A DNA stretch of 64,000 nt from Burkholderiaceae bacterium (GCA_031253955.1 JAIRVJ010000030.1:1-64000), one strand, 5' to 3'; positions 39,919 to 52,783 are shown, counted from the stretch's first letter. Numbers and translations are program-made. The notes: a model not told the origin generated them from the sequence alone.

Positions 39919-41339
39919 GCTGGCTCCCGATTGTGCTGCGTTTTTTGTAGCAATTCAACCACTTTCGCCGCCACCGCGCCGATGGAGCCGGCGCCCATGC
40001 ACAGCAGCACGTCGCCGTCGCGCATATGCGACACGATGGCGCGCGGCAGGTCGGCCACATCGGCCACGAACACCGGCTCCACTTGACCGGCCACGCGCAG
40101 CGCGCGCGCCAGCGAGCGGCCATCGGCGCGGGCAATCGGCTCCTCGCCAGCGGCGTAAACCTCGGTGAGCAGCGCCTGGTCGGCCTGGCCGATGACGCGC
40201 ACGAAATCCTCGAAGCAATCGCGCGTGCGGGTGTAGCGGTGCGGCTGGAACGCCAGCACCAGCCGCCTGCCCGGAAAAGCGCCGCGCGCGGCGGCCAGCG
40301 TGGCGGCCATTTCCGCCGGGTGGTGGCCGTAGTCGTCGATCACGGTGAACGCGCCGCCATCCCTGGCTGGCAGATCGCCATAACGCTGGAAGCGCCGGCC
40401 CACGCCCTTGAACCCGGCCAGCGCCTTTTGTACCGCCTGATCGGCGATGCCCAATTCCCCCGCCACCGCCACGGCGGCCAGCGCGTTGAGCACGTTGTGC
40501 TCGCCCGCCAGATTGAGCACCACCGGCAGATCGGGCAGCGCCGCGCCGTTGCGCCGCCGCACCGCAAAGCGCATCTGCCCGCCTTCGGCGCGCACGTCCA
40601 CGGCGCGCACCTGGGCATCCTCGCTCAGGCCATAGGTGGTGACCGGGCAAGTCACCTGGCCGAGAATGTCGCGCACCGCCTGGTCTTCCACGCACAGGAT
40701 GGCGGCGCCGTAAAACGGCATGCGGTGCAGAAAATCGACGAAGGCTTTCTTGAGCTTGCCGAAGTCGTGGCCGTAGGTTTCCATGTGGTCGGCGTCAATG
40801 TTGGTCACGACCGACATCACCGGCGAGAGGTTCAGGAACGAGGCGTCGGACTCGTCGGCCTCCACCACGATGTGCTCGCCCGCGCCCAGACGGGCGTTAA
40901 CGCCGGCGCTGTTCAAACGCCCGCCGATCACGAAAGTGGGATCCAGCCCGCCTTCGGCCAGCACGCTGGCCACCAGACTGGTGGTGGTGGTCTTGCCGTG
41001 CGTGCCGGCGATGGCGATGCCCTGCTTCAAACGCATCAGCTCGGCCAGCATGGTGGCGCGCGGCACCACCGGAATGCGCCGCTGACGCGCGGCCAGCACT
41101 TCGGGGTTGTCGGCTTTGACGGCGGTGGAGGTGACGAGCACGTCGGCCCCCTCGATATGCCCGGCGGCGTGCCCGACCCAGGCGCGGATGCCCAGCCCCT
41201 GCAAGCGCCGCAAAACGGCGCTTTCGGCCAGGTCGGAGCCGGTCACGCCGTAGCCCAGGTTATGCAGGATTTCAGCGATTCCGCTCATGCCCGCGCCGCC
41301 GATGCCGACAAAATGAATCTGGCGTACCGCGTGCTTCAT
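39915..41339 (-). CDS. murC: UDP-N-acetylmuramate--L-alanine ligase
   Basis: [54 protein letters not shown]. Confidence 0.98.
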   Translation of the reverse strand: MKHAVRQIHFVGIGGAGMSGIAEILHNLGYGVTGSDLAESAVLRRLQGLGIRAWVGHAAGHIEGADVLVTSTAVKADNPEVLAARQRRIPVVPRATMLAELMRLKQGIAIAGTHGKTTTTSLVASVLAEGGLDPTFVIGGRLNSAGVNARLGAGEHIVVEADESDASFLNLSPVMSVVTNIDADHMETYGHDFGKLKKAFVDFLHRMPFYGAAILCVEDQAVRDILGQVTCPVTTYGLSEDAQVRAVDVRAEGGQMRFAVRRRNGAALPDLPVVLNLAGEHNVLNALAAVAVAGELGIADQAVQKALAGFKGVGRRFQRYGDLPARDGGAFTVIDDYGHHPAEMAATLAAARGAFPGRRLVLAFQPHRYTRTRDCFEDFVRVIGQADQALLTEVYAAGEEPIARADGRSLARALRVAGQVEPVFVADVADLPRAIVSHMRDGDVLLCMGAGSIGAVAAKVVELLQKTQHNREPA

Positions 41340-42409
41340 CGCGCCAACTCCTGGCAGGCGGCGACGATCTCTACCACCGCTTCGGTTTTTTGCATCTTTT
41401 TGGCGTTTTGCCCAAGTTGTACAAGGGCTATGCGCTCTGTATTCAATAGTAAATCAGCCAGCCGTTCCGCGCTGAGATCGCGCTGCGCGATCAGCCAGCC
41501 GGCTTGCCTGTCGGCCAGAAAGCGCGCGTTGGCGCTCTGGTGGTCGTCCACCGCGTGCGGGAACGGCACCAGCAGCGCCGCCGCGCCGATGGCGGCGATC
41601 TCGCTGACCGTGGTGGCCCCGGCGCGGCAAATCACCAGATCGGCCTCGGCGTAGGCCTCCGCCATGTCGTCAATGAATGGCACGCAGGCCGCCTGCACAC
41701 CGGCAGACGCGTAGTTGGCGCGCAGTGCGTCGATCTGTTGCGCGCCGCTCTGGTGCGTGACGACGGGGCGCCGCTCAGCCGGAATCAGCGCCAGCGCACG
41801 CGGCACGATCTCATTGAGCGCCCTGGCGCCCAGACTGCCGCCCACCACCAGCAGCCGCAGCGGCCCGCAGCGCCCGGCCAAACGTTCGGCGGGACCGGGA
41901 TAGCGCGTGAAGTCGGCGCGCAGCGGGTTGCCGATCCAGCGCGCCTTGCGCAGCACGCCCGGAAAGGCGGTGAACACGCGGTCGGCCACGCGGGCCAGCA
42001 TCTTGTTGGCCAGGCCGGGCACCGAGTTCTGCTCGTGCAGCACCAGCGGCTTGCGCAAGAGCGCGCCCATCATGCCGCCGGGAAACGTGATGTAGCCGCC
42101 CAGCCCCACCAGCACGTCGGGCCGCACGCGCCGGATCACGCCGATGCTCTGCGCGAACGCCCGCAAAAGGCGCAGCGGCAGCAGCGCCAGCGTCGCCAGC
42201 CCCTTGCCGCGCACGCCGCCGAACGCGACCGGTTCGAACGGATAGCCGCGCGGCGGCACGAGTTCGGCTTCCATGCCGCCGGGCGCGCCCAGCCAGTGCA
42301 CGCGCCAGCCGGCGGCGCGCAAACCGTCGGCCACCGCCAGACCGGGAAAGATGTGGCCGCCGGTGCCGCCGGCCATGACCAAGGCGCAGTGCTGCATGGC
42401 TCCGCTCAT
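41336..42409 (-). CDS. murG: UDP-GlcNAc transferase MurG
   Basis: [43 protein letters not shown]. Confidence 0.98.
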   Translation of the reverse strand: MSGAMQHCALVMAGGTGGHIFPGLAVADGLRAAGWRVHWLGAPGGMEAELVPPRGYPFEPVAFGGVRGKGLATLALLPLRLLRAFAQSIGVIRRVRPDVLVGLGGYITFPGGMMGALLRKPLVLHEQNSVPGLANKMLARVADRVFTAFPGVLRKARWIGNPLRADFTRYPGPAERLAGRCGPLRLLVVGGSLGARALNEIVPRALALIPAERRPVVTHQSGAQQIDALRANYASAGVQAACVPFIDDMAEAYAEADLVICRAGATTVSEIAAIGAAALLVPFPHAVDDHQSANARFLADRQAGWLIAQRDLSAERLADLLLNTERIALVQLGQNAKKMQKTEAVVEIVAACQELAR

Positions 42410-43686
42410 GCTCGCCCTCCTCGCATGAGAACCCGGTTTTCTACGTCGATCCGCAGCACGATGGCGATGGCCACCATGTTGACCATGATGGCCGAGCCGC
42501 CGTAGCTCATGAACGGCAGCGTCAGCCCCTTGGTGGGCAGCGCGCCCAGATTGACGCCGATGTTAATGAACGCCTGAAAACCCAGCCACAAGCCGATGCC
42601 CTGCGCCACCAGGCCGGAGAACACCCGGTCCAGCGCGATGGCCTGGCGGCCAATGACCATGATGCGGCGCGTGATCCAGAAAAACAGCGCGATCACCAGC
42701 ACCACGCCGATCAGTCCGAATTCCTCGCCGATCACCGCCAGCAGAAAGTCGGTGTGCACCTCCGGCAGCCAGTGCAGTTTTTCGACGCTGCCGCCCAGTC
42801 CTTGGCCGAAGATCTGGCCGCGCCCGATGGCGATCAGCGCGTGCGAAAGCTGATAGCCCTTGCCCAGCGCGTGCTGCTCGCTCCACGGGTCGAGGTAGGC
42901 GAAGATGCGCTCGCGCCGCCAGTCGGAAGCGGCGATCATGGCGGCAAAGGCCGCCACCAGGATCGCGGCGATCAGGCTGAACATGCTCGCGTTCACGCCG
43001 CCCAGGAAGAGGATGCCCATGGCGATCACCGCGATCACCATGAAAGCGCCCATGTCCGGCTGGCCCAGCAGCAGCATGCCCACGATGGCCACGAACAGCG
43101 CCATCGGCAGCACGGCGCGAAAAAACCGCTCCTTGACCTCCATCTTGCCCACCATGTAGTGCGCCGCGTAGAGCGCCATGGTGAGCTTGACCGCTTCCGA
43201 CGGCTGGAATTTGATCGGCCCGAACGTGAGCCAGCGCCGCGCGCCGTTGATGACCGCGCCCACGTGCGGAATCAGCACCACGATGAGCAGCCCCAGACTG
43301 GCCACGAACAGCCACGGCGCGGCGCGCTCCCACCAGATCATGGGCGCCTGAAAAGTCACCAGCGCCGCGACCAGCGACAGTGCAAGCCAGGTGGCGTGCC
43401 GCATCATGAAGTAGGTAGACCCATGCGTGAATTGCGGGTTGTCCGGCATGGCAATGGTGGCCGAATACACCATCACCAGCCCCCAGACCAGCAAGGCCGC
43501 CACGGCCCAGACCAGCGCCTGATCGAAGCCGAGCAGGCGCGCCGGGATGCTGGCGGTGCGGTTCCATGGGCCGCCGGAAATGCGCACGGGCAGCGCCTCG
43601 CCTTCGGCGCGCTTGCCGCGGCGCGCGCTGACGGACTGCCGCGCCGGCGCGGGCGCGCCCAGCAGCCATGCGGTCCACGCGCTCAT
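42406..43686 (-). CDS. ftsW: Lipid II polymerase/flippase FtsW
   Basis: SEDS family membrane protein; [36 protein letters not shown]. Confidence 0.97.
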   Translation of the reverse strand: MSAWTAWLLGAPAPARQSVSARRGKRAEGEALPVRISGGPWNRTASIPARLLGFDQALVWAVAALLVWGLVMVYSATIAMPDNPQFTHGSTYFMMRHATWLALSLVAALVTFQAPMIWWERAAPWLFVASLGLLIVVLIPHVGAVINGARRWLTFGPIKFQPSEAVKLTMALYAAHYMVGKMEVKERFFRAVLPMALFVAIVGMLLLGQPDMGAFMVIAVIAMGILFLGGVNASMFSLIAAILVAAFAAMIAASDWRRERIFAYLDPWSEQHALGKGYQLSHALIAIGRGQIFGQGLGGSVEKLHWLPEVHTDFLLAVIGEEFGLIGVVLVIALFFWITRRIMVIGRQAIALDRVFSGLVAQGIGLWLGFQAFINIGVNLGALPTKGLTLPFMSYGGSAIMVNMVAIAIVLRIDVENRVLMRGGRA

Positions 43687-45242
43687 GCCCCGTCCTCCAG
43701 CGCCACGCCCCGTCCGGCGGCCAGCTCGCGCACGGCGGCGCGGAACACTTCGGCGCGGTGTTCATAGTCGCGGAACATGTCGAAACTGGCGCACGCGGGC
43801 GAAAGCAGCACCGCATCGCCCGCCCGTGCCTGCTCATGCGCCAGGGCCACCGCCTGCTCCAGCGACGGGGCGTCGATCAGCGGCACGCCGGCGTCTTCAA
43901 GCGCGGCGCGGATCAGGCCGCCGTCGCGCCCGATCAGCACCGCCGCGCGCGCGTGGCGCGCCACCGGCTCGCGCAGCGGCGCGAAGTCCTGCCCCTTGCC
44001 ATCGCCGCCCACAATGACCACCAGCCGCCGTTCAGCGCCAAGACCCTGCAGCGCCGCCACCGTCGCGCCGACGTTGGTGCCCTTGCTATCGTCGAAGTAT
44101 TCGACGCCGTCCACGCTGCCGGCTGGCTCCACCCGGTGCGGCTCGCCCCGGTATTCGCGCAGGCCGTAAAGCATCGGCGCCAGCGCGCAACCGGCCTGCC
44201 CGGCCAGCGCCAGCGCGGCCAGCGCGTTGAGCGCGTTGTGGCGGCCCCGGATACGCAGCGCGTCAGCAGGCATCAAGCGCTGAATGTGCAACTCGCCATC
44301 GCCGCCGGCGTTGCTGCGGCGTTCGGTTTCACCGGCTTCTTCGCGCGTCAGGGCGCGCACCAGCCAGGTCATGCCGCCCACGTCTTCCAGGCCGTAATCG
44401 CCCGGCGCGGCGGGCGGATTCGCGCCGAAGCTGACCACGGTGCGCGGCGGCTCCCGCCTGGCCTTGGCCTTGCCGCCCCTGGCCGGTGCGGGCGGCAGGG
44501 ATGGATTAGCGGGCCGCATGGCCCACACCCGCGGATCGTCCCGATTGAGCACCATCGCGCCGCACGCGCCGAACACCCTGGCCTTGGCGGCGGCATAGGC
44601 GTTCATGCCGCCGTGCCAGTCGAGGTGATCCTGCGTGATGTTGAGCACGGTGGCGGCGGTCGGCTCGAAACCCTCTGCCGCGTCGAGCTGAAAGCTGGAC
44701 AGCTCCAGCACCCACGCCTGCGGCAGCGTGCCCGCCTCGATGCGCGCGGTTAGCACGTCCATCAGCGCCGGACCGATGTTGCCCGCACGGGCTACGCTCA
44801 AGCCCGCGCGTTCCACCAGCAGACTGGTCAGGCAAGTGACCGTGGTCTTGCCATTGGTGCCGGTGACGGCGAGCACCTTGGGGACATAGCCATCGCCGGC
44901 CAGCGCGTACAGCGCCTGCGCGAACAGGTTCAACTCGCCATGTACCCGTACGCCACGCGCACGCGCGGTGGCCCGCATGGCCTCCAGGTCGTGCGGCGCC
45001 AGCCCCGGACTCACCAGCATGGTCTGTACGCCGTCCAGCAGCGCCTCGGTGAACGGGCCGGCCACGAACTGCGCGCCCGGCAATTCGCTTTGCAAACGCG
45101 CCAGATTGGGCGGCGCGGCGCGGGTATCGGCCACGCGCACGGCGGCGGCGCCCTCGCTGCGCGCAATCCAGCGCGCCATCGACAGGCCGGAGATGCCAAG
45201 GCCAAGCACCAGAACCGTTGGGGTACGTGGAATCGTCATCAC
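43683..45242 (-). CDS. murD: UDP-N-acetylmuramoylalanine--D-glutamate ligase
   Basis: [61 protein letters not shown]. Confidence 0.97.
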   Translation of the reverse strand: MMTIPRTPTVLVLGLGISGLSMARWIARSEGAAAVRVADTRAAPPNLARLQSELPGAQFVAGPFTEALLDGVQTMLVSPGLAPHDLEAMRATARARGVRVHGELNLFAQALYALAGDGYVPKVLAVTGTNGKTTVTCLTSLLVERAGLSVARAGNIGPALMDVLTARIEAGTLPQAWVLELSSFQLDAAEGFEPTAATVLNITQDHLDWHGGMNAYAAAKARVFGACGAMVLNRDDPRVWAMRPANPSLPPAPARGGKAKARREPPRTVVSFGANPPAAPGDYGLEDVGGMTWLVRALTREEAGETERRSNAGGDGELHIQRLMPADALRIRGRHNALNALAALALAGQAGCALAPMLYGLREYRGEPHRVEPAGSVDGVEYFDDSKGTNVGATVAALQGLGAERRLVVIVGGDGKGQDFAPLREPVARHARAAVLIGRDGGLIRAALEDAGVPLIDAPSLEQAVALAHEQARAGDAVLLSPACASFDMFRDYEHRAEVFRAAVRELAAGRGVALEDGA

Positions 45243-45246
45243 ACGT

Positions 45247-46425
45247 TCACCTCAGCTTGAGCGTGCTCAGGCCAATCAGGCACAGCAGCATGGTGACGAT
45301 CCAGAAGCGCACCACCACCTGCGTTTCGGCCCAGCCTTTTTTCTCGTAATGGTGGTGCAGCGGCGCCATTCTCAGCAGCCGCCGCCCTTGTCCGTAGCGG
45401 CGCCTGGTGTATTTGAACCACACCACTTGCAGCATGACCGACAGCGCCTCGGCCACGAACACCCCGCCCATGATCGCCAGCACGATTTCCTGCCGCACGA
45501 TAACGGCGATGGCGCCCAGAGCGCCGCCCAAAGCCAGCGCGCCCACGTCGCCCATGAATACCTGTGCCGGGTACGCGTTGAACCACAAAAAAGCCAGCCC
45601 CGCTCCGGCCAGGGCGGCGCAGAAAATCAGCAGCTCGCCAGCGCCCGGAATGTGCGGAAACAGCAGGTAGCGCGCGTAAAACGCATTGCCGCTGACGTAG
45701 GCGAAGATGCCCAGCGCCGAGCCGACCAGAATCACCGGCATGATCGCCAGCCCGTCCAGCCCATCGGTCAGGTTGACGGCGTTGCTGCTGCCCACGATGA
45801 CCAGGTAACTGAGCGCCACGAAACCCCACACGCCCAGCGGGTAGCTCACTTCCTTGAAGAACGGCACCAGCAGGCCCGCCGTGGACGGCAGCTGCATCGT
45901 GAAACCCGATCCGGCCCATTGCGCAAACAGCGCGAACACCTGCGCGTTGGAGCGCCCCGAAACCGAGAACACCAGAAAGAACGCGGCGACGATGCCGATC
46001 AGCGACTGCCACAAGAACTTGGTGCGCGAGCGCATCCCTTCGGGATTCTTGTGCACCACCTTGCGCCAGTCATCGAGCCAGCCGATGGCGCCAAAGCCCA
46101 GCGTCACCAGCAGCGTCACCCACACGAAGCGGTTGCGCCAGTCGAACCACAGCAGCGTGGCCACGGCGATGGCGATCAGGATCAGCACGCCGCCCATGGT
46201 GGGCGTGCCCGATTTCGACAGGTGCGTCTCCATCGCATAGCCGCGCACCGGCTGGCCGATCTTCAACTCGGCCAGCTTGCGGATCACCCACGGCCCGGTG
46301 GCCAGGCCGATCAGCAGCGCCGTCATGGCCGCCATCACGGCGCGAAAAGTCAGGTACTGAAACACCCGCAGCCAGCCCCACTCCGGGGCGAGTGTTTGCA
46401 GCCAGGCGGCGGCGCTAGGCAACAT
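45247..46425 (-). CDS. mraY: Phospho-N-acetylmuramoyl-pentapeptide transferase
   Basis: [53 protein letters not shown]. Start at MLPSAAAWL. Confidence 0.97.
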   Translation of the reverse strand: MLPSAAAWLQTLAPEWGWLRVFQYLTFRAVMAAMTALLIGLATGPWVIRKLAELKIGQPVRGYAMETHLSKSGTPTMGGVLILIAIAVATLLWFDWRNRFVWVTLLVTLGFGAIGWLDDWRKVVHKNPEGMRSRTKFLWQSLIGIVAAFFLVFSVSGRSNAQVFALFAQWAGSGFTMQLPSTAGLLVPFFKEVSYPLGVWGFVALSYLVIVGSSNAVNLTDGLDGLAIMPVILVGSALGIFAYVSGNAFYARYLLFPHIPGAGELLIFCAALAGAGLAFLWFNAYPAQVFMGDVGALALGGALGAIAVIVRQEIVLAIMGGVFVAEALSVMLQVVWFKYTRRRYGQGRRLLRMAPLHHHYEKKGWAETQVVVRFWIVTMLLCLIGLSTLKLR

Positions 46426-47833
46426 GTAGCACTCCTTCCCCCGCGTCCGCGTCCAGCAGGGCAGGCAGCACGCGCTCCATTCGCATGAAGCGCGAACCCT
46501 TGAGGGCGATGCTTGCCACATCGCAGAGTTGCGCGCGCGCCGCCTCTTGCAGCGCGGCCATGTCCTCGACGTGCGCCGCGCCAGCGCCGAAGGCGCGCGC
46601 GGCGTGCCGCGCCAGCGGGCCGTGCGCCAGCAGGCGCTCGATACCATGCTCACGCGCATAAGCGCCCGCCTCGGCATGAAACGCCGGCCCCTGCGCGCCC
46701 ACTTCCGCCATATCGCCCAGCACCAGCAGGCGCGGGCCGGGCAGCTCGGCTAGCAGGTCGATCACGGCGCGCACCGAATCCGGGTTGGCGTTGTAGCTGT
46801 CGTCCACCAGCGTCACGCAATGGCTGCCGCGACGCAGCATCAAGGTGCGCGAGCGCCCCGCGACAGGCCGGAATTGGGACAGGCCGCGCGCGATGGCCTC
46901 CAGCGGCGCGCCCGCGGCGGCGGCGCAGGCGATGGCAGCCAAGGCGTTGTACACGTTGTGCCGCCCGGCAATGTGCAGATCGAAGCCCAGTTCTCCCAGC
47001 GGCGAGCGCGCCGCCACCTGCCAGCCATCGCCCTGCCAGTTCACGCCGAGGGCAAACACCTGGGCGCCCGCCCTTTGCTCTCCAAACAATAGCGTATTGC
47101 CATTATTTGATATGCGTTTCCACAGGTTTTGATACTTATCTCCAGCGGGAAACACGGTCACGCCGCCGGCACGCAGCGCACCAAATACGCTGCCGTTTTC
47201 CGCCGCCACGGCATCGACCGAGGCCATGAATTCCAGATGCTCGCGCTGCGCGTTGTTGACCAGCGCCACCGTGGGCTGCACGATGGCAGCCAGTTGCGCG
47301 ATTTCGCCCGGATGGTTCATGCCCAGTTCCACCACGGCGGCGCGGTGCTGCGGGCGCAGGCGCAGCAGCGTCAGCGGCACGCCGATGTCGTTGTTGAAAT
47401 TGCCCTCGGTCGCCAGCGCTCCATCGCCCAGCCAGGCGCGCAGGATGGCGGCGATCATCTGCGTCACTGTGGTCTTGCCGTTGCTGCCGGTAACGGCGAT
47501 CAGCGGCAACTCGAACCGCCGCCGCCAGAAGGCCGCCAATTCGCCCAAGGCGCGGCGCGCATCGGGCGCTACGATGCCCGGCAGACCGGTGGCTTGCAGG
47601 GCCGCGCGGGCATCGGCATTCACCAGCGCCGCCACGGCTCCGGCGCGTGCGGCTTCGGCCAAAAACGCGGCGCCGTCGAACCGCTCGCCGCGCAGCGCGA
47701 CGAACAAGTCGCCCGCTTGCAATGTGCGCGTGTCGCTGTGCACGCGCGCGATGCGCGCGCCGCCGTTGCCCAGCACCTGCGCGCCCGCGATGCCGCGCGC
47801 GGCTTGTTCCAGGGTGAGGTTCATGGCGCTCAT
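46415..47833 (-). CDS. murF: UDP-N-acetylmuramoyl-tripeptide--D-Ala-D-Ala ligase
   Basis: [55 protein letters not shown]. Confidence 0.97.
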   Translation of the reverse strand: MSAMNLTLEQAARGIAGAQVLGNGGARIARVHSDTRTLQAGDLFVALRGERFDGAAFLAEAARAGAVAALVNADARAALQATGLPGIVAPDARRALGELAAFWRRRFELPLIAVTGSNGKTTVTQMIAAILRAWLGDGALATEGNFNNDIGVPLTLLRLRPQHRAAVVELGMNHPGEIAQLAAIVQPTVALVNNAQREHLEFMASVDAVAAENGSVFGALRAGGVTVFPAGDKYQNLWKRISNNGNTLLFGEQRAGAQVFALGVNWQGDGWQVAARSPLGELGFDLHIAGRHNVYNALAAIACAAAAGAPLEAIARGLSQFRPVAGRSRTLMLRRGSHCVTLVDDSYNANPDSVRAVIDLLAELPGPRLLVLGDMAEVGAQGPAFHAEAGAYAREHGIERLLAHGPLARHAARAFGAGAAHVEDMAALQEAARAQLCDVASIALKGSRFMRMERVLPALLDADAGEGVLHVA

Positions 47834-49335
47834 GCCCGCGCCTCCCGCGCCGCCGCGCGCCGTTGCAGCGCGGCGCGCGCTTCGCGCTGATCGGAGAAGG
47901 GCGTGCGCTGGCCGCGCATTTCCTGATAGTCCTCGTGCCCCTTGCCCGCGATCAGGATCACATCGGTGGCCTGCGCTTGCTCAATGGCCAGCGCGATGGC
48001 TCGGGCGCGGTCGGGTTCGACAGTGACCCGCGCGCGATCGGCGATGCCTTGCAGAATGCCGTCGATGATGGCTTGCGGGTCTTCGCCGCGCGGGTTGTCG
48101 CTGGTGACGGCCAGCGTATCTGCGCGCGCGAGCGCCTTGGCTCCCATCAGCGGACGTTTGCCCGCGTCGCGGTTGCCGCCGCAGCCGAACACGCACACCA
48201 GTTGCCCGCCGCGTGTATTGGCCAGCGGGCGCAGCGCCGCCAGCGCCTGGTCCAGCGCGTCGGGCGTGTGGGCGTAATCGACGATGACGGTGGGTTCGTC
48301 ATTGCCCCCTACCGCCACACGCTCCATGCGCCCCGGCACGGGCGGCGCATCCGCCAGCAGCGCGGGAATCTCCGCCAGCGGCAGGCCCAGGGCGCGCAGA
48401 CAGCCGGCCACCAGCAGCAGATTGCCGGCGTTGTATTGGCCGATAACCGGCGCAACAACGCTGACTTGTTCCGCGCCTTCGGCCAGCGTGAAGCGCGCGC
48501 CGCCGGCCATCCATGCCAGATCGCGCGCGCTCAAGCGCGCCGGGGCGTTCAAGCCGAACGTCCACCCGTCCAGCCCGCGCTCCTGGGCGTGCCGCGCCAG
48601 TTCCGCGCCGCGCGGGTCATCGGCGTTGATGACCGCCGCTTGCAAGCCGGGCCAGTCGAACAGCGCGCGCTTGGCTTGCCAGTAGGCCGCCATGCCGCCG
48701 TGGTAGTCGAGGTGGTCTTGCGTGAAATTGGTGAACGCCGCCACGCGGATCGCTGTGCCGTCCAGCCGATGCTCGGCCAGGCCGATGGAAGAAGCCTCCA
48801 TCGCGCAGCTTTTTGCGCCGGCATCGGCCAACGCGCGCAGCGCCGCTTGCAGCCGCACCGGGTCGGGCGTGGTCAGACCGGAGGGTTCGATGCGCGGCGG
48901 CAGGCCGACGCCAAGCGTGCCGATCAGGCCGCACGGCGCGCAGTCGTGCGTTTTCGATAACGCGTGCGCCAGCCACCAGGCGCACGAGGTTTTGCCGTTG
49001 GTGCCGGTGATGGCGGCCACTTTCATGGACCGGGAAGGCTGGCCGTAAAACGCCGCGGCGATCGGGCCGGCCTCGCGCTTCAAGTGCGCGTAGCTAGCGA
49101 TGCGCGGGTCGTCCCCAAATTCGAACGCCGCCGCGCCTTCGGCTTCCACCAGGCACGCCTTTGCTCCCTGCTCCAACGCGGCGCGCACAAACCGGCGCCC
49201 ATCGCTAGCCGTGCCCGGCCAGGCGATGAAACCATCGCCCGCGCGCACCCGGCGGCTGTCTGCGGTAAGCGCGCCAGCGACGCGCCCGGCCAGCCAGTCG
49301 GCGGCTTGTTGTGGAGCGTGGAGCGTGGCCGTCAT
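47830..49335 (-). CDS. murE: UDP-N-acetylmuramoyl-L-alanyl-D-glutamate--2,6-diaminopimelate ligase
   Basis: AAITGTNGKTSCAWWLAHAL; TTPDPVRLQAALRALADAGAKSCAMEASSIGL; VTSDNPRGEDPQAIIDGI. Confidence 0.97.
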   Translation of the reverse strand: MTATLHAPQQAADWLAGRVAGALTADSRRVRAGDGFIAWPGTASDGRRFVRAALEQGAKACLVEAEGAAAFEFGDDPRIASYAHLKREAGPIAAAFYGQPSRSMKVAAITGTNGKTSCAWWLAHALSKTHDCAPCGLIGTLGVGLPPRIEPSGLTTPDPVRLQAALRALADAGAKSCAMEASSIGLAEHRLDGTAIRVAAFTNFTQDHLDYHGGMAAYWQAKRALFDWPGLQAAVINADDPRGAELARHAQERGLDGWTFGLNAPARLSARDLAWMAGGARFTLAEGAEQVSVVAPVIGQYNAGNLLLVAGCLRALGLPLAEIPALLADAPPVPGRMERVAVGGNDEPTVIVDYAHTPDALDQALAALRPLANTRGGQLVCVFGCGGNRDAGKRPLMGAKALARADTLAVTSDNPRGEDPQAIIDGILQGIADRARVTVEPDRARAIALAIEQAQATDVILIAGKGHEDYQEMRGQRTPFSDQREARAALQRRAAAREARA

Positions 49336-49336
49336 G

Positions 49337-51079
49337 TCAGAATGACTCCTCGACCGCTTGGGTCACGATCTGCGGCTGGATCGCCAGATCGGGCTGCACG
49401 CCCATCAGGCGCAGCGTCTGCTGCACCACCTGGCTGAACACCGGGGCGGCCACCGCGCCGCCGTAATACTGGCCATCGCCCGGTTCGTCGATCATCACGC
49501 CCACCACGATGCGCGTGTCGGCTATGGGCGCCAGGCCGGTGAACCACGAGCGGTATTTGTCGCTGGCATAGCCTTTGCTGGCCTGCTTGCGCGAGGTGCC
49601 CGATTTGCCGCCCACCGTGTAGCCGATGGTTTGCGCCAGCGGCCCGGTGCCGCCGGGGCCGGCGGCCATTTGCAGCATCTTGCGCACCTCGGCGCTTGTC
49701 CGCTCGGAAAACACGCGCCGCCCCGCAGCCGGCGCGCCGCCGGCGCTTTTGAGCAGCACGGCGGGGATTACCTGGCCATCGTGCGCGAAGGCGGTGTAGG
49801 AGCGCACCATCTGAAAGAGCGAAGCCGACAGACCGTAGCCATAGGCCATGGTCGCCTGCTCCACGGGCCGCCAGCGTTGCCAAGGCCGCACCAGCCCGGT
49901 GGCGGCGCCGGGAAAATCCAGATCGGGCCGCTGGCCGTAGCCCAGCAGGTCGTAAATATTCCACTGCTCTTGCGGACGCAGGCGCTGAGCGATCTTGAGC
50001 GCGCCGATGTTGCTCGACTTCTGGATCACGCCCTGTACCGTGAGCACGCTGTAGTTGTGCGTGTCGCGGATGGTGAAGCCGCTGATCCGGTAGCGGCCCG
50101 GCGCGGTGTCGATGCTGGTGAGCGGCGCCACGCGCCCCAGTTCCAGCGCCGTGCCCACGGTGATCGGCTTCATGGTGGAACCCGGCTCGAAGGTGTCGGT
50201 GAGCGCGCGGTTGCGCAGTTGCGGGCCGCTCAGCCGGGCGCGGTCGGACGGGTCGTAGCTCGGATAGTTGGCCAGCGCCAGCACTTCGCCGGTGCGCGCA
50301 TCGAGCACCACCACGCTGCCCGCCTTGGCCTTATGGAGCGTTACCGCCTCGCGCAATTTCTGGTAGGCGAAAAATTGCATCCTCGAATCGATGGACAGTT
50401 GCAAATCCTGCCCATCGACCGGCGGCACCTCGTCGCCGACTTCCTCGACCACGCGGCCCAGCCGGTCCTTGATGACGCGGCGCGAACCGGCGCGGCCTAC
50501 CAGCAGTTTGTCGAACGCCAGCTCGGTGCCTTCGATGCCCTTGTTTTCGACATCGGTGAAGCCCACCACGTGCGCGACGGCCTCGCCTTCAGGATATTTG
50601 CGCTTGTATTCCTTGCGCTGGTAGATGCCGGAAATCTTGAGGTCGGCGATCCGGCCGGCCACCGGCTCGTTTACCTGGCGCTTGAGCCAGACGAAGTTCT
50701 TGTCCTCACCGGCGAGCTTGGCGTCGAGTTCGGCGGGACTCATCCCGAGCAGTCTGGCGAGCTGCCGCCGTTTGACCGGATCCTTGTCCACGTCGTCCGG
50801 AATGGCCCAGATGCTAGGCGCTACCACGCTGGAAGCCAGAATGACGCCATTGCGATCCAGAATGCGCCCTCGGCTGGCCGGCAGTTCGAGCGTGCGGGCA
50901 AAGCGCACTTCGCCCTGGCGCTGGAAAAACGCGTTGTCGATCACCTGCACGTAGGCCGCCCTGGCGGTCAGCGTCAGAAACGCCAGCAGCAGCATCGCCA
51001 CAATGAACTTGCCGCGCCACACAGGCGTGGGCGCGGCCAGCAGCGGGCTGGCGGCGGCGTAGCGCAGCGCCTTTTTCAT
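49337..51079 (-). CDS. ftsI: Peptidoglycan D,D-transpeptidase FtsI (PBP3)
   Basis: FEPGSTMKPITV (SxxK), QKSSNIGALKIA, VGGKSGTSRK (KSGT). Confidence 0.97.
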   Translation of the reverse strand: MKKALRYAAASPLLAAPTPVWRGKFIVAMLLLAFLTLTARAAYVQVIDNAFFQRQGEVRFARTLELPASRGRILDRNGVILASSVVAPSIWAIPDDVDKDPVKRRQLARLLGMSPAELDAKLAGEDKNFVWLKRQVNEPVAGRIADLKISGIYQRKEYKRKYPEGEAVAHVVGFTDVENKGIEGTELAFDKLLVGRAGSRRVIKDRLGRVVEEVGDEVPPVDGQDLQLSIDSRMQFFAYQKLREAVTLHKAKAGSVVVLDARTGEVLALANYPSYDPSDRARLSGPQLRNRALTDTFEPGSTMKPITVGTALELGRVAPLTSIDTAPGRYRISGFTIRDTHNYSVLTVQGVIQKSSNIGALKIAQRLRPQEQWNIYDLLGYGQRPDLDFPGAATGLVRPWQRWRPVEQATMAYGYGLSASLFQMVRSYTAFAHDGQVIPAVLLKSAGGAPAAGRRVFSERTSAEVRKMLQMAAGPGGTGPLAQTIGYTVGGKSGTSRKQASKGYASDKYRSWFTGLAPIADTRIVVGVMIDEPGDGQYYGGAVAAPVFSQVVQQTLRLMGVQPDLAIQPQIVTQAVEESF

Positions 51080-51372
51080 CGCACCGCTCCCTGCCCCCGC
51101 GCCGCCGCCTCTTGCGCGGCCACGTACTCGGTGATGGCCGGCGTGGGCAAGCGCATGCCCAGGCGCTGGCGCGCCATCTGCTCCACGCGCGGCGCGGTGG
51201 ATTGCGCCTGTTTTTCCACTTCCAGTTCGGCCTTTTCCGTTTCCAGCACACGCGCCAGCGCGGCGGCGCGGTCCAGCTCGGTCACCAGCCGGCGCGACTC
51301 GTACTGCACGCGCACCAGATACAGGGCGGTGGCCAGCACCGCCGCCAGCAGCACGATGGAAAGGCGCGTCAT
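51076..51372 (-). CDS. ftsL: Cell division protein FtsL
   Basis: Short bitopic protein [55 protein letters not shown] in dcw position. Confidence 0.93.
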   Translation of the reverse strand: MTRLSIVLLAAVLATALYLVRVQYESRRLVTELDRAAALARVLETEKAELEVEKQAQSTAPRVEQMARQRLGMRLPTPAITEYVAAQEAAARGQGAVR

Positions 51373-52283
51373 GCCGGCGCCTCCGTGCGTTCGGCCACGC
51401 GCAAAATGGCGCTGCGCGCGCGCGGATTGGCCGCTACTTCCGGCGCGCCGGGGCGGATGCGGGCCAGGCGGCGCAGGCAGGCGGGCGCGGGCGGCGCGAA
51501 GGGCGCGCGCCGATCTACCGCCGCGCCGGCATGGCGCGCGATGAACTGCTTGACGATGCGGTCTTCCAGCGAATGGAAGCTGATCGCCGCCAGCCGGCCG
51601 CCGGGCTGCAACACGTTCAAGCTTGCCTCCAGGACTTGTCCAAGCTCCGCAAGCTCGGCGTTGATGAAAATCCGAAAAGCCTGAAATGTGCGCGTTGCAG
51701 GGTTCTGGCCCGGCTCGCGGGTTTTGACCGCGCCAGCCACGACGCCGGCCAGTTCGAGCGTGGTTGCAAGCGGCCCCCGTTGCGCTCGGCGAGCAACAAG
51801 CGCTTTTGCAATGGAGCGAGCAAACCGTTCTTCACCGAATTCACGAATCACCTCCGCGATCTGGCTCTCGTCCGCCTGCGCCAACCACTGCGCCACGCTC
51901 GGCCCGTGCGTGGGATCCATGCGCATGTCCAGCGGGCCGTCGGCGCGAAAAGAAAAACCCCTCGCGGGGTTGTCGATCTGGGGCGAACTCACGCCCAAAT
52001 CGAGCAGCACGCCGGCCACCGAGGCCGGCGGCAGATCGGCCAGCGCAGTGAAACTGGTGTGGCGCAGCGTCAAACGCGCATCGGCGAGCAGCTCGGCGGC
52101 GGCACGCGCCTCGGGATCCTTGTCGAACGCGATCAGCCGCCCCTGCGCGGACAGGCGTTGCAAGATGGCGCGCGCATGGCCGCCGCGTCCGAACGTGCCG
52201 TCCACGTAAATGCCATCCGGCGCGGTGACGAGTTGATCGACCGCCTCGGACAGCAAAACCGTGGTGTGTGGCCATGCGTTCAC
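51369..52283 (-). CDS. rsmH: 16S rRNA (cytosine(1402)-N(4))-methyltransferase
   Basis: [61 protein letters not shown]. Confidence 0.98.
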   Translation of the reverse strand: MNAWPHTTVLLSEAVDQLVTAPDGIYVDGTFGRGGHARAILQRLSAQGRLIAFDKDPEARAAAELLADARLTLRHTSFTALADLPPASVAGVLLDLGVSSPQIDNPARGFSFRADGPLDMRMDPTHGPSVAQWLAQADESQIAEVIREFGEERFARSIAKALVARRAQRGPLATTLELAGVVAGAVKTREPGQNPATRTFQAFRIFINAELAELGQVLEASLNVLQPGGRLAAISFHSLEDRIVKQFIARHAGAAVDRRAPFAPPAPACLRRLARIRPGAPEVAANPRARSAILRVAERTEAPA

Positions 52284-52292
52284 CGAGGTACC

Positions 52293-52721
52293 TCAAAACG
52301 AAAGTTCCTTGAACACATCGGGCATCTCGCCTTGTAACGCCTGGGCTTCCTTGGCTTCGTAGTTAGCCTTGTCCCACAGCTCGAAGTGGCGGCCCATGCC
52401 TATCAGGATCACCTGGCGCTCCAGCCCGGCGGCGGCGCGCAGTTCGGGCGAAACCAGCACGCGCCCGGTGCCGTCCAGTTCCACGTCCATGGCGTTGCCC
52501 AGAAAGATGCGCTTCCACCACTGCGCCGACATCGGCAGCCCGGCGATGCGCTCGCGGAACTTCTCCCACTCCGGGCGCGGAAACAGCATCAGACACCCGT
52601 GCGGATGGCGCGTGAAGGTCACCTGCCCGCCGCATAGCGCGGCCAGCACCTCGCGATGCCGCGCCGGCACCGAGAGCCGCCCTTTGCCATCGAGATTGAG
52701 TGCGGATGCGCCCTGAAACAC
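52293..52721 (-). CDS. mraZ: Transcriptional regulator MraZ
   Basis: [26 protein letters not shown]; two SpoVT/AbrB-like repeats. Confidence 0.97.
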   Translation of the reverse strand: MFQGASALNLDGKGRLSVPARHREVLAALCGGQVTFTRHPHGCLMLFPRPEWEKFRERIAGLPMSAQWWKRIFLGNAMDVELDGTGRVLVSPELRAAAGLERQVILIGMGRHFELWDKANYEAKEAQALQGEMPDVFKELSF

Positions 52722-52783
52722 CTTGAGAACCCCTGATCGAAAAACGAGGCCACAACCATCTTATGGCCCGTTACCCTACAACT

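Noticed and set aside
41395-41470. AT-rich 3' end of murG resembling the palindrome half-site (ATAGC-CCT-TGTACAA)
   Set aside because: Only partial match to the half-site; not distinguishable from chance.
49358-51544. 728-aa + strand ORF opposite ftsI/ftsL
   Set aside because: Antisense shadow ORF; real genes are ftsI, ftsL and rsmH.
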